Source: Nocardioides sp. W7
GTDB lineage: Bacteria > Actinomycetota > Actinomycetes > Propionibacteriales > Nocardioidaceae
Direction of reading: 5' to 3'
DNA length: 64,000 nucleotides
Assembly (NCBI RefSeq): GCF_022919075.1
Contig: NZ_CP095078.1
Location: 4,216,001-4,280,000, forward strand
Made by a program: the position numbers and the translations under genes. This document shows positions 56,794 to 64,000 of the stretch, piece after piece. Position 1 is the stretch's first letter. The number at the start of each line of letters is the position of its first letter. The notes beneath the pieces were generated by a model, which saw only the letters and a list, made by a program, of their open reading frames with translations, did not search any database and was not told the DNA's origin.

Positions 56794-57456
56794 TCAGCGC
56801 GGTGACGACAGGAGGGCGGCGGCCGGTCGCGACTCGATCTGCGGCGCCGCGGACCGGAGGTAGCCGGCCTGCCACGCTCGGTGGACCACCATCCCGCCGA
56901 CCAGTGACCCGAGCATCCCGAGCGTGAGGTCGCCCAGGGTGTCGGCGTACCGGTCGACGGCACCCGAGGCGCTCAGGAACGCGACGTACTCGGCGAGCTC
57001 CCAGGCGAGGGCGGCGGTGACGCCGAAGGCGAGCGAGCGTTCCAGGACCGCGCCCAGGGAGGCGCCGTGCGGCAGGGTGAGGATGACGAAGGCGGCGGCG
57101 AGCAGGCCGGTGTTGACGAAGTGCATCCAGTCGTCGAACGACCGGATGGTGTCGTACAGGTCGAGCCGGTTGCCGAGCGTGTCGGAGAAGCAGGTCACCG
57201 TCACCAGGAGGTCGGCCAGCCACGGGAACGAGGCCCGGTCGCGCCAGCGCAGGAACCACAGCGCGGGGATCGCGAAGGCGAGCAGGGGGTAGCCGACCGC
57301 GCGGGCCGTGGCTCCCTTGCCCTCCAGGTTGCCGACCTCGGGAGACACCACGACCGTCAGCAGCAGGAGCACGAGGACGGCCTTCGCCATCACGTCCAGC
57401 GCACACACGACGCCGGGGACGGAGTACCGGACTGCTGGTTGGGCGGGGACACTCAC
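56794..57456 (-). CDS. YjdF/DUF2238-like membrane protein
   Basis: This 220-residue protein has five or six membrane helices and starts at GTG. Family marks are DWMHFVNTGLLAAAFVI in the middle and WELAEYVAFLSASGAVDRYA with DTLGDLTLGMLGSLVGGM at the end. Function is unknown; its acidic residues in helices suggest ion or lipid handling. It is divergent from the LysR gene by 72 bp. The upstream stretch 56565-56793 shows no other feature. Confidence 0.82.
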   Translation of the reverse strand: MSVPAQPAVRYSVPGVVCALDVMAKAVLVLLLLTVVVSPEVGNLEGKGATARAVGYPLLAFAIPALWFLRWRDRASFPWLADLLVTVTCFSDTLGNRLDLYDTIRSFDDWMHFVNTGLLAAAFVILTLPHGASLGAVLERSLAFGVTAALAWELAEYVAFLSASGAVDRYADTLGDLTLGMLGSLVGGMVVHRAWQAGYLRSAAPQIESRPAAALLSSPR

Positions 57457-57528
57457 CGGCGCAGGCTATCCGCGGCCAGCACGGGTACGACGCGCTGGGG
57501 TCGGCCAGCACCCCCGTAGCCTCGTCGC

Positions 57529-58419
57529 ATGGAGCTGCGCCATCTCCGCTACTACGTCGCCGTCGCGGAGGAGTGCCACTTCGGCCGGGCCGCGGCCCGG
57601 CTGCACATCGCCCAGCCCCCGCTGTCGCAGCAGGTCAAGCAGCTCGAGGCCGAGCTCGGCGTCCAGCTCCTCGTCCGCTCGACCCGACGGGTGGAGCTGA
57701 CCGCCGCCGGCGAGGCCTTCCTGGATCGCGCCCGCGCCCTGCTGGCCGGCGTCGAGGCCGCCGCCGACGAGGCCCGACGGGTCGCGGCCGGCGAGCTGGG
57801 GCACCTCGCGATCGGGTTCACCGGCACGGCGACGTACGAGCTGCTGCCCACGCTGAGCAGGGCACTGCGCCACGAGCTTCCCGGCGTCGGGCTCGACCTG
57901 CGCGGCGAGATGCTCACCCCGAGCCAGACCGAGGCACTCCTCGATGGCCGCCTGGACATCGGCCTGCTCCGACCGCCCGTGGGCGACGCCGACCTGACCA
58001 CCCGGATCCTGCGCGAGGAGCCGCTGATCGCCGTGCTCCCCGAGTCGCATCCGCTGGCCGGCGGCACCCACGTCGACGTCGCCGACCTGCGCAACGAGAC
58101 GCTGGTCGGCTACCCGTCCCGGCACCGCTCGGTCATCCACGACGCCGTCGTGGAGGCCTGCCGCGGCGCCGGCTTCACCCCGCGCGCCACCGAGGTCGCG
58201 GAGACCTCGACCCTCGTCTCCTTCGTCGCCGCCGGCCTCGGCGTGGCCCTCGTCCCGCGCTCGGTGCAGCACCTGCGCATCACCGGTGCGACGTACCGAC
58301 CGCTCACCGGCAGCATCCCGACAGTGGCGCTCGCCGTCGCCACCCGCCGCAACGAGGCCGACCCGGCCGTCCTCCGTGCGGTCGAGATCATCAGCCGGCT
58401 GGTCAATCAAGATTTCTGA
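57529..58419 (+). CDS. LysR-family regulator of the catechol operon
   Basis: The 296-residue regulator has the LysR helix-turn-helix at residues 3-60 (LRHLRYYVAVAEECHFGRAA, then LHIAQPPLSQQVKQLEAELG) and a periplasmic-binding-protein-like effector domain. RYYVAVAEE and PPLSQQ are common in BenM/CatM-type proteins, which respond to cis,cis-muconate. Unlike the classical divergent layout it lies upstream on the same strand as catB, 62 bp away, with a dyad between them. It probably activates catBAC when catechol products build up. Confidence 0.9.
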   Translation: MELRHLRYYVAVAEECHFGRAAARLHIAQPPLSQQVKQLEAELGVQLLVRSTRRVELTAAGEAFLDRARALLAGVEAAADEARRVAAGELGHLAIGFTGTATYELLPTLSRALRHELPGVGLDLRGEMLTPSQTEALLDGRLDIGLLRPPVGDADLTTRILREEPLIAVLPESHPLAGGTHVDVADLRNETLVGYPSRHRSVIHDAVVEACRGAGFTPRATEVAETSTLVSFVAAGLGVALVPRSVQHLRITGATYRPLTGSIPTVALAVATRRNEADPAVLRAVEIISRLVNQDF

Positions 58420-58441
58420 CGTCTCAATCGAGACGAAATCT
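58410..58441 (+). promoter_or_regulatory. Dyad upstream of catB, likely LysR site or mRNA hairpin
   Basis: AGATTTC (58410-58416) and GTCTC (58421-58425) pair with GAGAC (58430-58434) and GAAATCT (58435-58441), interrupted by a four-base bulge. The first arm overlaps the LysR stop codon region. The outer TTTC...GAAA spacing suits a LysR-type site; as RNA it would form a strong hairpin. Confidence 0.5.
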
Positions 58442-58480
58442 GTCCTTCACTCATCCTGATCCCCGTGTGACGCTCGTCCC

Positions 58481-59584
58481 ATGAAGATCAGCGGGATCGA
58501 AGCCATCCCCTACGCGATCCCCTACCGCAAGCCCCTGCGCTTCGCGAGCGGCGAGGTCGCCACCGCGGAGCACGTGCTCGTCCGGGTGCACACCGACGGC
58601 GGGATCGTCGGGACCGCCGACGCCCCGCCCCGCCCGTTCACGTACGGCGAGACCCAGGTCTCGGTGCGCTCGATCGTCGCCGACCACTTCGGCCCGCAGC
58701 TGGTCGGCCTCGGGATCCTGGAACGCGAGGTGGTCCGCAGCCGCCTGGAGCGGACCGTCGGCAACCCGGTCGCCAAGGCGGCCGTCGACATGGCCATCTG
58801 GGACGCCATCGGCCAGAGCCTCGGCGTCTCCGTCAGCGAGCTGCTCGGCGGCTTCACCGACCGGATGCGGGTCTCGCACATGGTCGGCTTCGCTCCCGCC
58901 GAGGAGATGGTCGCCGAGGCGGAGCGGATCCGCGACGAGCACGGGATCTCGACGTTCAAGGTCAAGGTGGGACGCAAGCCGTACCGCGACGACGTCGAGG
59001 CCTGCCGCGCCCTGCGCGTCGCCCTCGGCCCGGACGTCGAGCTGTACGTCGACGGCAACCGCGGCTGGACGCCGAGCGAGGCGGCCCGCGCCCTGCAGGA
59101 GATGCGCGATCTCGACCTGACCTTCGCCGAGGAGCTCTGCCCCGCCGACGACGTGCTCGGCCGGCGCTGGCTGGTGCAGCAGTCGACGATCCCGATGTTC
59201 GCCGACGAGAGCGTCTCCCGGCCGGGCGAGGTCACCCGGGAGCTGCTGAACGGCGCCGCGACCGGCATCAGCATCAAGACCTCGCGGACCGGGTTCACGA
59301 CGAGCCAGCTGGTGCTCGGCCTGTGCGAGGGGCTGGGCGTCGAGGTGGTCATCGGGAACCAGATCGACACCCAGGTCGGCTCCCTGTGCGCCGCCGCCTT
59401 CGGCGCCGCCCACCCGCTCACCGCCCGGCGGGCCGGCGAGCTCTCCAACTACCTCGACATGACCGACGACCTGCTCGCCGATCCCCTGACGATCCAGGAC
59501 GGCGAGCTCGCCGTACGACAGGGACCCGGCCTCGGCCTCGTCATCGACGAGGACAAGCTCGCGCGCTACCGCCAGGACCGCTGA
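58481..59584 (+). CDS. catB: Muconate cycloisomerase
   Basis: This 367-residue enolase-superfamily enzyme converts cis,cis-muconate to (+)-muconolactone, the second step of catechol ortho cleavage. The KxK base motif is K160-V-K162 (TFKVKVG). Metal ligands are D191 (VDGNRGW), E217 or E218 (FAEELCP) and D242 (ADES), and the second base is K266 (SIKTSR), all in the arrangement of muconate-lactonising enzymes. First of three tightly linked genes catB, catA, catC. A chloromuconate or related substrate is a lesser possibility. Confidence 0.93.
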   Translation: MKISGIEAIPYAIPYRKPLRFASGEVATAEHVLVRVHTDGGIVGTADAPPRPFTYGETQVSVRSIVADHFGPQLVGLGILEREVVRSRLERTVGNPVAKAAVDMAIWDAIGQSLGVSVSELLGGFTDRMRVSHMVGFAPAEEMVAEAERIRDEHGISTFKVKVGRKPYRDDVEACRALRVALGPDVELYVDGNRGWTPSEAARALQEMRDLDLTFAEELCPADDVLGRRWLVQQSTIPMFADESVSRPGEVTRELLNGAATGISIKTSRTGFTTSQLVLGLCEGLGVEVVIGNQIDTQVGSLCAAAFGAAHPLTARRAGELSNYLDMTDDLLADPLTIQDGELAVRQGPGLGLVIDEDKLARYRQDR

Positions 59585-59653
59585 GCCCGGATCCGCACCA
59601 TCCGGATCCGCACCGGCCGACTTCGCACCATCCAGACGAAACGGAGCACCACG

Positions 59654-60520
59654 ATGACCGAGCTCGACAACTCCACCGACCTCGAGCGGACCGCCCGCGC
59701 GGCCGACTCCGGCGCGAACGCCACCCGGGTCTTCCAGAGCAAGCTGGCCGGTGGCTCGACCATCCCGACGGAGCGGGTCGACGAGGTCGCCACCGCCGCA
59801 ATCAAGGCGCTCCACGACGTCATCCGGGACAAGCAGGTGACCTACGAGGAGTACGACTACCTGAAGAAGTGGATGATCCAGGTCGGCCTCGACGGCGAGT
59901 GGCCCCTCTTCCTCGACGTCTGGCTGGAGCACGTCGTCGAGGAGGTCGCCAACGCCGACCGCGAGGGCAGCAAGGGCACCATCGAGGGCCCCTACTACAT
60001 CCCCGACGCCCCGATGCTGCCCGCCGAGTGCACCCTCGAGATGCGGGCCGACGAGCCCGGGACCCCGCTGCGCTTCCAGGGTCAGGTCCGCGCCGTCGAC
60101 GGCACGCCGCTGTCCGCTGCCGTCGTCGACATCTGGCACGCCGACGACCTCGGCTTCTACTCCCAGTTCGCACCCGGCCTCCCGGAGTGGCTCTTCCGCG
60201 GGCGCGTGATCACCGACGACGAGGGCCGCTTCGCGATCAACACGATGCAGCCGGCGCCGTACCAGATCCCCACGGACGGCTCCTGCGGCACCCTGATCAC
60301 GGCCGCCGGCTGGCACGCCTGGCGGCCCGCCCACATCCACCTGAAGGTCTCGGCGCCCGACCACCTGCTCATCACCACCCAGCTCTACTTCGAGGGTGGG
60401 GAGTACGTCGGCACCGACATCGCCGATGCCGTGAAGCCCGAGCTGCTGCTGACCCCGACGCCGCGCGCCGACGGCCAGGGCAACGAGGTCACCTACGACT
60501 TCGTGCTCGACCCCGCCTGA
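59654..60520 (+). CDS. catA: Catechol 1,2-dioxygenase
   Basis: The 288-residue intradiol dioxygenase opens catechol between its hydroxyls to cis,cis-muconate. Fe(III) ligands are Y115 (EGPYYIPDAP), Y169 (WHADDLGFYS), H227 and H229 (RPAHIHLKV), with the conserved R224. The N-terminal 100 residues form the helical dimerisation and lipid-binding linker. The 69 bp before the ATG contain two imperfect copies of GGATCCGCACC, possibly from local duplication. The neighbours catB and catC complete the route. Hydroxyquinol dioxygenases are close relatives, but the gene set favours catechol. Confidence 0.93.
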   Translation: MTELDNSTDLERTARAADSGANATRVFQSKLAGGSTIPTERVDEVATAAIKALHDVIRDKQVTYEEYDYLKKWMIQVGLDGEWPLFLDVWLEHVVEEVANADREGSKGTIEGPYYIPDAPMLPAECTLEMRADEPGTPLRFQGQVRAVDGTPLSAAVVDIWHADDLGFYSQFAPGLPEWLFRGRVITDDEGRFAINTMQPAPYQIPTDGSCGTLITAAGWHAWRPAHIHLKVSAPDHLLITTQLYFEGGEYVGTDIADAVKPELLLTPTPRADGQGNEVTYDFVLDPA

Positions 60521-60521
60521 C

Positions 60522-60794
60522 GTGGCGCTCTACGCCGTCCGCATGGACGTGGACCTGCCGAGCGACCTCCCGGGCCGTGACGAGCTCCTGGCCCGGGAGA
60601 AGGCCTACAGCCAGGACCTGCAGCGCTCCGGGCAGTGGGCCCACATCTGGCGGATCACCGGTCAGTACTCCAACCTGAGCATCTTCGAGGTCGCCGACAA
60701 CGACGCCCTCCACGAGCTGCTCTGGGGACTGCCGCTCTTTCCCTACATGACGATCGAGGTGACCCCACTGGGCCGGCACCCGTCCGCCCTCTGA
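60522..60794 (+). CDS. catC: Muconolactone delta-isomerase
   Basis: The 90-residue small isomerase starts at a GTG one base after the catA stop. Family pattern: VRMDVDLPSDLPGRDELLAR, then GQWAHIWRITGQYSNLSIFE and ELLWGLPLFPYMTIEVTPLG. It converts muconolactone to 3-oxoadipate enol-lactone as a decamer. The length is typical. The operon lacks catD and the later beta-ketoadipate genes, which must lie elsewhere. Confidence 0.94.
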   Translation: MALYAVRMDVDLPSDLPGRDELLAREKAYSQDLQRSGQWAHIWRITGQYSNLSIFEVADNDALHELLWGLPLFPYMTIEVTPLGRHPSAL

Positions 60795-60804
60795 GGGGCG
60801 AGAC

Positions 60805-61980
60805 CTACGAGGACGCGCCCAGCACCAGGCCGCTGGTGGGCACGCCGGTGCCCGCCGTGACCAGCACGTTGCTGACCTCGTGCGGCTGGTTGACCGAGGT
60901 CCCCCGGACCAGCCGGACCGCCTCGGCGATGCCGTTCATCCCGTGCAGGTACGCCTCGCCCAGCTGGCCGCCGTGGGTGTTGAGCGGCATCGGCCCGCCC
61001 GGGTCGAGGTGGCCGTCGGCGATGAAGTGCCGTGCCTCGCCGCGGCCGCAGAAGCCGAGCTCCTCCAGCTGCGGGAGCACGAACGGCGTGAAGTGGTCGT
61101 AGAGCACCAGCGCCTGCACGTCCTGCGGCGACAGCCCACTCTGTCCCCACAGCTGGCGGCCGACGACGCCCATCTCCGGGATGCCGGAGATGGAGGGGCG
61201 GTAGTAGGAGGTCATCATGTGCTGGTCCGCACCGGAGCCCTGCGCGGCGCCCACGATGTACGCCGGCGTGTTCGGCAGGTCGCGCGCCCGCTCGGCGGAG
61301 ACGACGACGACCGCCTGTCCGCCGTCGGTCTCCTGGCAGCAGTCGAGCAGGTGCAGCGGCTCGGCGATCCAGCGCGACTCCTGGTGCTCGGCCAGGGTGA
61401 TCGGCCGGCCGTGGAACCACGCCTGCGGGTTGGTGGCGGCGTGCGCGCGGTCGATGACCGCGATACGGCCGAAGTCCTCCGAGGTGGCGCCGTACTCGTG
61501 CATGTAGCGGCGCGCGAACATCGCCACCCACTGCGCGGGCGTGGAGAGGCCGAACGGCGTCATCCAGGAGTACGCCGCCCGGTCGGCGCTGATGTCCATC
61601 GGCCGGTCGGCCTGACCGAGGCCGTAGCGCTCGCCGGAGCGCTCGTTGAACGCGCGCCAGCACACCACGACGTCGGCGAGCCCGGCGGAGATCGCCGCCG
61701 CCGCGTGCGCGACGGTGCCGCACGCCGCGCCACCGCCGTGCGGGACGCGGGAGAAGAACGAGAGGTCGCCGATCCCGACGTTGCGCGCGACGTGGTTCTC
61801 GCTGCTCGACTCGGCGGTGAAGGTGACCATGCCGTCGACGTCGGAGGGCTTGAGGCCCGCGTCGGCGATGGCGGCGGTGACCGCCTCGCAGGCCAGCTGC
61901 AGCTCGCTGCGGCCCGAGGCCTTGGAGAACTCGGTGGCGCCGATCCCGACGATCGCGCTGGCTCCGGAGAGGCCGCTCAT
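60805..61980 (-). CDS. Ltp2-like thiolase-superfamily protein (steroid aldolase type)
   Basis: This 391-residue non-condensing thiolase-fold protein starts MSGLSGASAIVGIGATEFSK and ends LVTAGTGVPTSGLVLGAS, the layout of lipid-transfer protein/Ltp2. The thiolase cysteine region is GGGAACGTVAHAAAA. In steroid side-chain breakdown Ltp2 works with the DUF35 domain of ChsH2 as a retro-aldolase releasing propionyl-CoA. Here a MaoC protein overlaps it by 4 bp and a MaoC-DUF35 protein lies upstream, matching the igr operon, so the role is inferred from family and context. Confidence 0.88.
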   Translation of the reverse strand: MSGLSGASAIVGIGATEFSKASGRSELQLACEAVTAAIADAGLKPSDVDGMVTFTAESSSENHVARNVGIGDLSFFSRVPHGGGAACGTVAHAAAAISAGLADVVVCWRAFNERSGERYGLGQADRPMDISADRAAYSWMTPFGLSTPAQWVAMFARRYMHEYGATSEDFGRIAVIDRAHAATNPQAWFHGRPITLAEHQESRWIAEPLHLLDCCQETDGGQAVVVVSAERARDLPNTPAYIVGAAQGSGADQHMMTSYYRPSISGIPEMGVVGRQLWGQSGLSPQDVQALVLYDHFTPFVLPQLEELGFCGRGEARHFIADGHLDPGGPMPLNTHGGQLGEAYLHGMNGIAEAVRLVRGTSVNQPHEVSNVLVTAGTGVPTSGLVLGASS

Positions 61981-62375
61981 CGGGCCCCCACCCCGATCTC
62001 GAGCTCGACCTCGACGCTGCCGCTGACGTGGGTGCCCAGCGCGTTGTCGCCGCGCACGTCGACCGAGACCCGGCCGTCCTCGACGGACGCGACCGTGCCG
62101 GTCAGCGTCATCGTGTCGCCGGGGTAGTTCGGCGCCCCGAGCCGGATCCGCACCCGCTTGACGACGGCGGCGGGACCGGCCCAGGAGGTGACGTAGCGGT
62201 CCACCAGGCCGTTGGTGGTCAGGATGTTCATGAAGACGTCCTTCGAGCCACGGGCCACGGCCAGGTCGGGGTCGTGGTGCACGTCCTGGTAGTCGCGCGA
62301 GGCGATGGCCGAGGCCACGATCATCGTGCGGGTCAGCGGGATCTCCAGCGGGGGCAGCTGGTCGCCGACCTTCAC
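61977..62375 (-). CDS. MaoC-like hot-dog hydratase (ChsH1 type)
   Basis: The GTG at 62375, seven bases after GAGGAGG and overlapping the dehydrogenase stop, gives 132 residues: a single hot-dog domain. The hydratase motif is SRDYQDVHHDPDLA (Asp and His), followed by FMNILTTNGLVDRYVTSWAG. ChsH1 forms a heteromer with ChsH2 to hydrate the three-carbon steroid side-chain enoyl-CoA. Position between the thiolase and the dehydrogenase supports this assignment. Confidence 0.87.
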   Translation of the reverse strand: MKVGDQLPPLEIPLTRTMIVASAIASRDYQDVHHDPDLAVARGSKDVFMNILTTNGLVDRYVTSWAGPAAVVKRVRIRLGAPNYPGDTMTLTGTVASVEDGRVSVDVRGDNALGTHVSGSVEVELEIGVGAR

Positions 62376-63499
62376 GACACGACCTCCTCGACGACCAGCC
62401 GGGCGCCGAGGTCGGCGAGCACGGAGGCCGGGGAGCCCAGGGTGCCGGCGAGCTGGCGGCCCCACAGGAAGTGGCGGTGCACGGGGTAGTCGACGTCGAC
62501 GCCGATGCCGCCGTGCACGTGCTGGACGCGGTGCACGACGTCGAGCCCGGCCTGGGCACGCCACCACGACGCGACCTGGACGGCCCGGTCGACGCCGTCG
62601 ATCCCGGCGCCGACCCCATCGGCGACCTCGTCGACGGCCTGCACGGCCTGCCACAGGGTCACCCGCATGGCGTCGATGTCGATCCAGCAGTCGGCGAGCT
62701 GGTGCTGCAGCGACTGGAAGGTGGCCAGCGGCCGGCCGAACTGCTCGCGACCGGAGGTGTAGGTCCCGGCGAGGCGCAGCGCGCCGTCGGCGACACCGAC
62801 CTGGAGCGCGGCCAGGGCCACCGCCGCGGCCCGCAGGGTGTCGGCGAGCGCCTCTCCCCCGCCGACCTGGCGCGCGACGGCGCCGTCCAGGACGAGCTCC
62901 CCGGCGATGTCGTGGCTCGTGGTGTCGGTGCGCTGCCAGGTCGTGCCGGCGCCCTCACGGGGCAGCACGAACAGGGCCGGGCCCTCGGGACCGGTCGCGG
63001 AGACGAGCACGTGCTCGGCACCGGCGTACGACGGCACGGCGGCCTTCACGCCGCTCAGCCGCCAGCCGTCCGCGCCCCGGGTGGCCTGGCACGCGGGCTG
63101 CGCGGGCGGGCGGGCGTCGTACTCCTCGAGCGCGAGGGTGAGCCGGAGGCTGCCGTCCGCGGCACCCGGGAGGAGCTCGGCGCGCAGCGCGTCGTCACCG
63201 TGGCGGGCGACGGCCCACGCGGCGACCGCGTGCGACCACAGCGGGACCGGGGCGACGTGGCGCCCCTGCTCCTCCAGGACCACGGCCAGCGCGGCCAGGC
63301 CGAGGCCGGCGCCGCCGTCGGCCTCCGGCAGCGCGAGACCGAGGAGGCCGGCCTTGCCGAGCTCGTGCCACAGGTCCTCGTCGACCCGGGAGGGCGTCGA
63401 CTCGACGGCGCGGACGCGGTCGGTGGTGGCCCGGTCGTCGAGGATGGTGCGGGCCAGCTCGGCGACGGCGAGCTGGTCCTCGTCCAGGGTGAAGTCCAC
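62372..63499 (-). CDS. Acyl-CoA dehydrogenase (ChsE-like subunit)
   Basis: The 375-residue flavoprotein begins MDFTLDEDQLAVAELARTIL and carries GLLGLALPEADGGAGLGLAA, SGREQFGRPLATFQSLQHQL and VQHVHGGIGVDVDYPVHRHF, all standard acyl-CoA dehydrogenase segments. Steroid side-chain dehydrogenases are alpha2beta2 heteromers of two such proteins, so a partner subunit should lie upstream beyond the window. No obvious catalytic Glu can be placed with certainty. It overlaps the MaoC gene by 4 bp. Confidence 0.88.
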   Translation of the reverse strand: MDFTLDEDQLAVAELARTILDDRATTDRVRAVESTPSRVDEDLWHELGKAGLLGLALPEADGGAGLGLAALAVVLEEQGRHVAPVPLWSHAVAAWAVARHGDDALRAELLPGAADGSLRLTLALEEYDARPPAQPACQATRGADGWRLSGVKAAVPSYAGAEHVLVSATGPEGPALFVLPREGAGTTWQRTDTTSHDIAGELVLDGAVARQVGGGEALADTLRAAAVALAALQVGVADGALRLAGTYTSGREQFGRPLATFQSLQHQLADCWIDIDAMRVTLWQAVQAVDEVADGVGAGIDGVDRAVQVASWWRAQAGLDVVHRVQHVHGGIGVDVDYPVHRHFLWGRQLAGTLGSPASVLADLGARLVVEEVVS

Positions 63500-63509
63500 G
63501 GGAGGCTCC

Positions 63510-64000
63510 TCAGGCGGGATCGGTGACGGGGCGGAAGAGCGGGAGGGTCAGCTCGGAGTCGGCGTCGTGCCAGGCGACCTCGAGCGGCATGCCGATGACG
63601 ACGTCCTCGGGGCTGACACCGGTGAGGTTGGTGATCAGCCGGGTGCCCTCGTCGAGCTCGACCAACGCGATCAGCAGCGGGAAGTCGAACGCGGGGTGCC
63701 GCGGGTGGTGGGCGACGACGTAGGAGTAGAGCGTGCCGCGGCCGGAGGCCTCGACGGTGTCCCACTCGAAGGACTGGCACTCCGGGCAGCAGGGGCCGGG
63801 CGGGTGCCGCAGCGTGCCGCACTGCGCGCAGCGCTGCACGACCAGCCGGCGCTCCCGGGCGGCCTCGAACCAGAAGGCGTTGTCGAGGTTGACCGCCGGC
63901 CGGGGCCGGAGCGGCTTCGCCGGGGCCTCCTCGGCGGCGGGCTTGGGCTTGAAGCGCAGCGTGCGCCAGCGCTGGGTGGCGACGACCTCGCCGTCGGCGT
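63510..64000 (-). CDS. ChsH2-like protein: MaoC end plus DUF35 zinc-ribbon/OB domain, partial
   Basis: The frame is open to the window end, so the N-terminus is missing. The visible part begins with ADGEVVATQRWRTLRFKP, typical of the end of a MaoC-like domain. A linker (KPAAEEAPAKPLRPRPAVNL) leads to the DUF35 zinc ribbon with two CxxC pairs (CAQC and CPEC) and an OB-fold (GTLYSYVVAHHP, GTRLITNLTG). This fusion is diagnostic of ChsH2, whose DUF35 part binds Ltp2. Together with the next three genes it forms an igr-like operon. A shorter start at 63839 would cut the linker and is rejected. Confidence 0.85.
   Translation of the reverse strand, partial: ADGEVVATQRWRTLRFKPKPAAEEAPAKPLRPRPAVNLDNAFWFEAARERRLVVQRCAQCGTLRHPPGPCCPECQSFEWDTVEASGRGTLYSYVVAHHPRHPAFDFPLLIALVELDEGTRLITNLTGVSPEDVVIGMPLEVAWHDADSELTLPLFRPVTDPA

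Overview
The window is GC-rich actinobacterial chromosome: G/C in almost every third codon position, many GTG starts, short-overlap operons and -10 boxes of the TANNNT type. Gene content (steroid-ring hsa-type genes, an igr-like thiolase/MaoC/DUF35 cluster, a catechol ortho-cleavage operon) suggests a catabolically versatile soil genus such as Nocardioides or a relative. The genus is inference; no rRNA or tRNA is present.

Layout. 1-8.9 kb: end of a TauD/TfdA dioxygenase, a decayed IS remnant, a frameshifted hypothetical gene, a plus-strand AlkB / GRDP-like / ATP-grasp peptide-ligase operon, and a minus-strand aldo-keto reductase / flavin monooxygenase / A-T-TE synthetase operon. 9-33.5 kb: a compact conflict-system-like island. 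Minus-strand operon A (19716 to 10731) encodes a double AAA+ ATPase fused to a trypsin-like protease, a degenerate AAA+ paralogue, an Hsp70-like protein, two coiled-coil proteins and a small radical-SAM protein. Operon B (31871 to 21392) encodes a GrpE-like protein, a second Hsp70, a fibronectin-III protein, two related zinc-ribbon GTPases flanking a GAP1-like protein, and a small membrane protein. Plus-strand units encode a propeller-like protein, a broken small gene, two small proteins with a DedA membrane protein, and a VirD4-like ATPase. A site of the form CGTGACRGTTSG lies before almost all these units and before the AlkB operon, so they look like one regulon. The pieces resemble the NTP-dependent, chaperone- and GTPase-rich conflict systems described by comparative genomics in multicellular bacteria; the function here is unproven.

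33.5-39.2 kb: two ArsR/SRPBCC cassettes with clear palindromic operators, an AraC regulator divergent from a DHFR-fold reductase, and a KstD/FrdA-type flavoprotein. 39.2-53.1 kb: a degradation cluster with HsaA-, HsaC-, second HsaA-, HsaD- and HsaB-like proteins, an SDR, a SnoaL-like protein, a complete oligopeptide-type ABC importer, an LLM oxidoreductase and an IclR regulator. 53.1-57.5 kb: a decayed DHFR-fold pseudogene, a secreted penicillin-acylase-family protein and a YjdF-like membrane protein. 57.5-60.8 kb: a LysR regulator followed by catB, catA and catC, converting catechol to the enol-lactone of beta-ketoadipate. 60.8-64 kb: minus-strand ltp2-, chsH1-, acyl-CoA dehydrogenase- and chsH2-like genes, the last cut by the window end, resembling the steroid side-chain (igr) operon.
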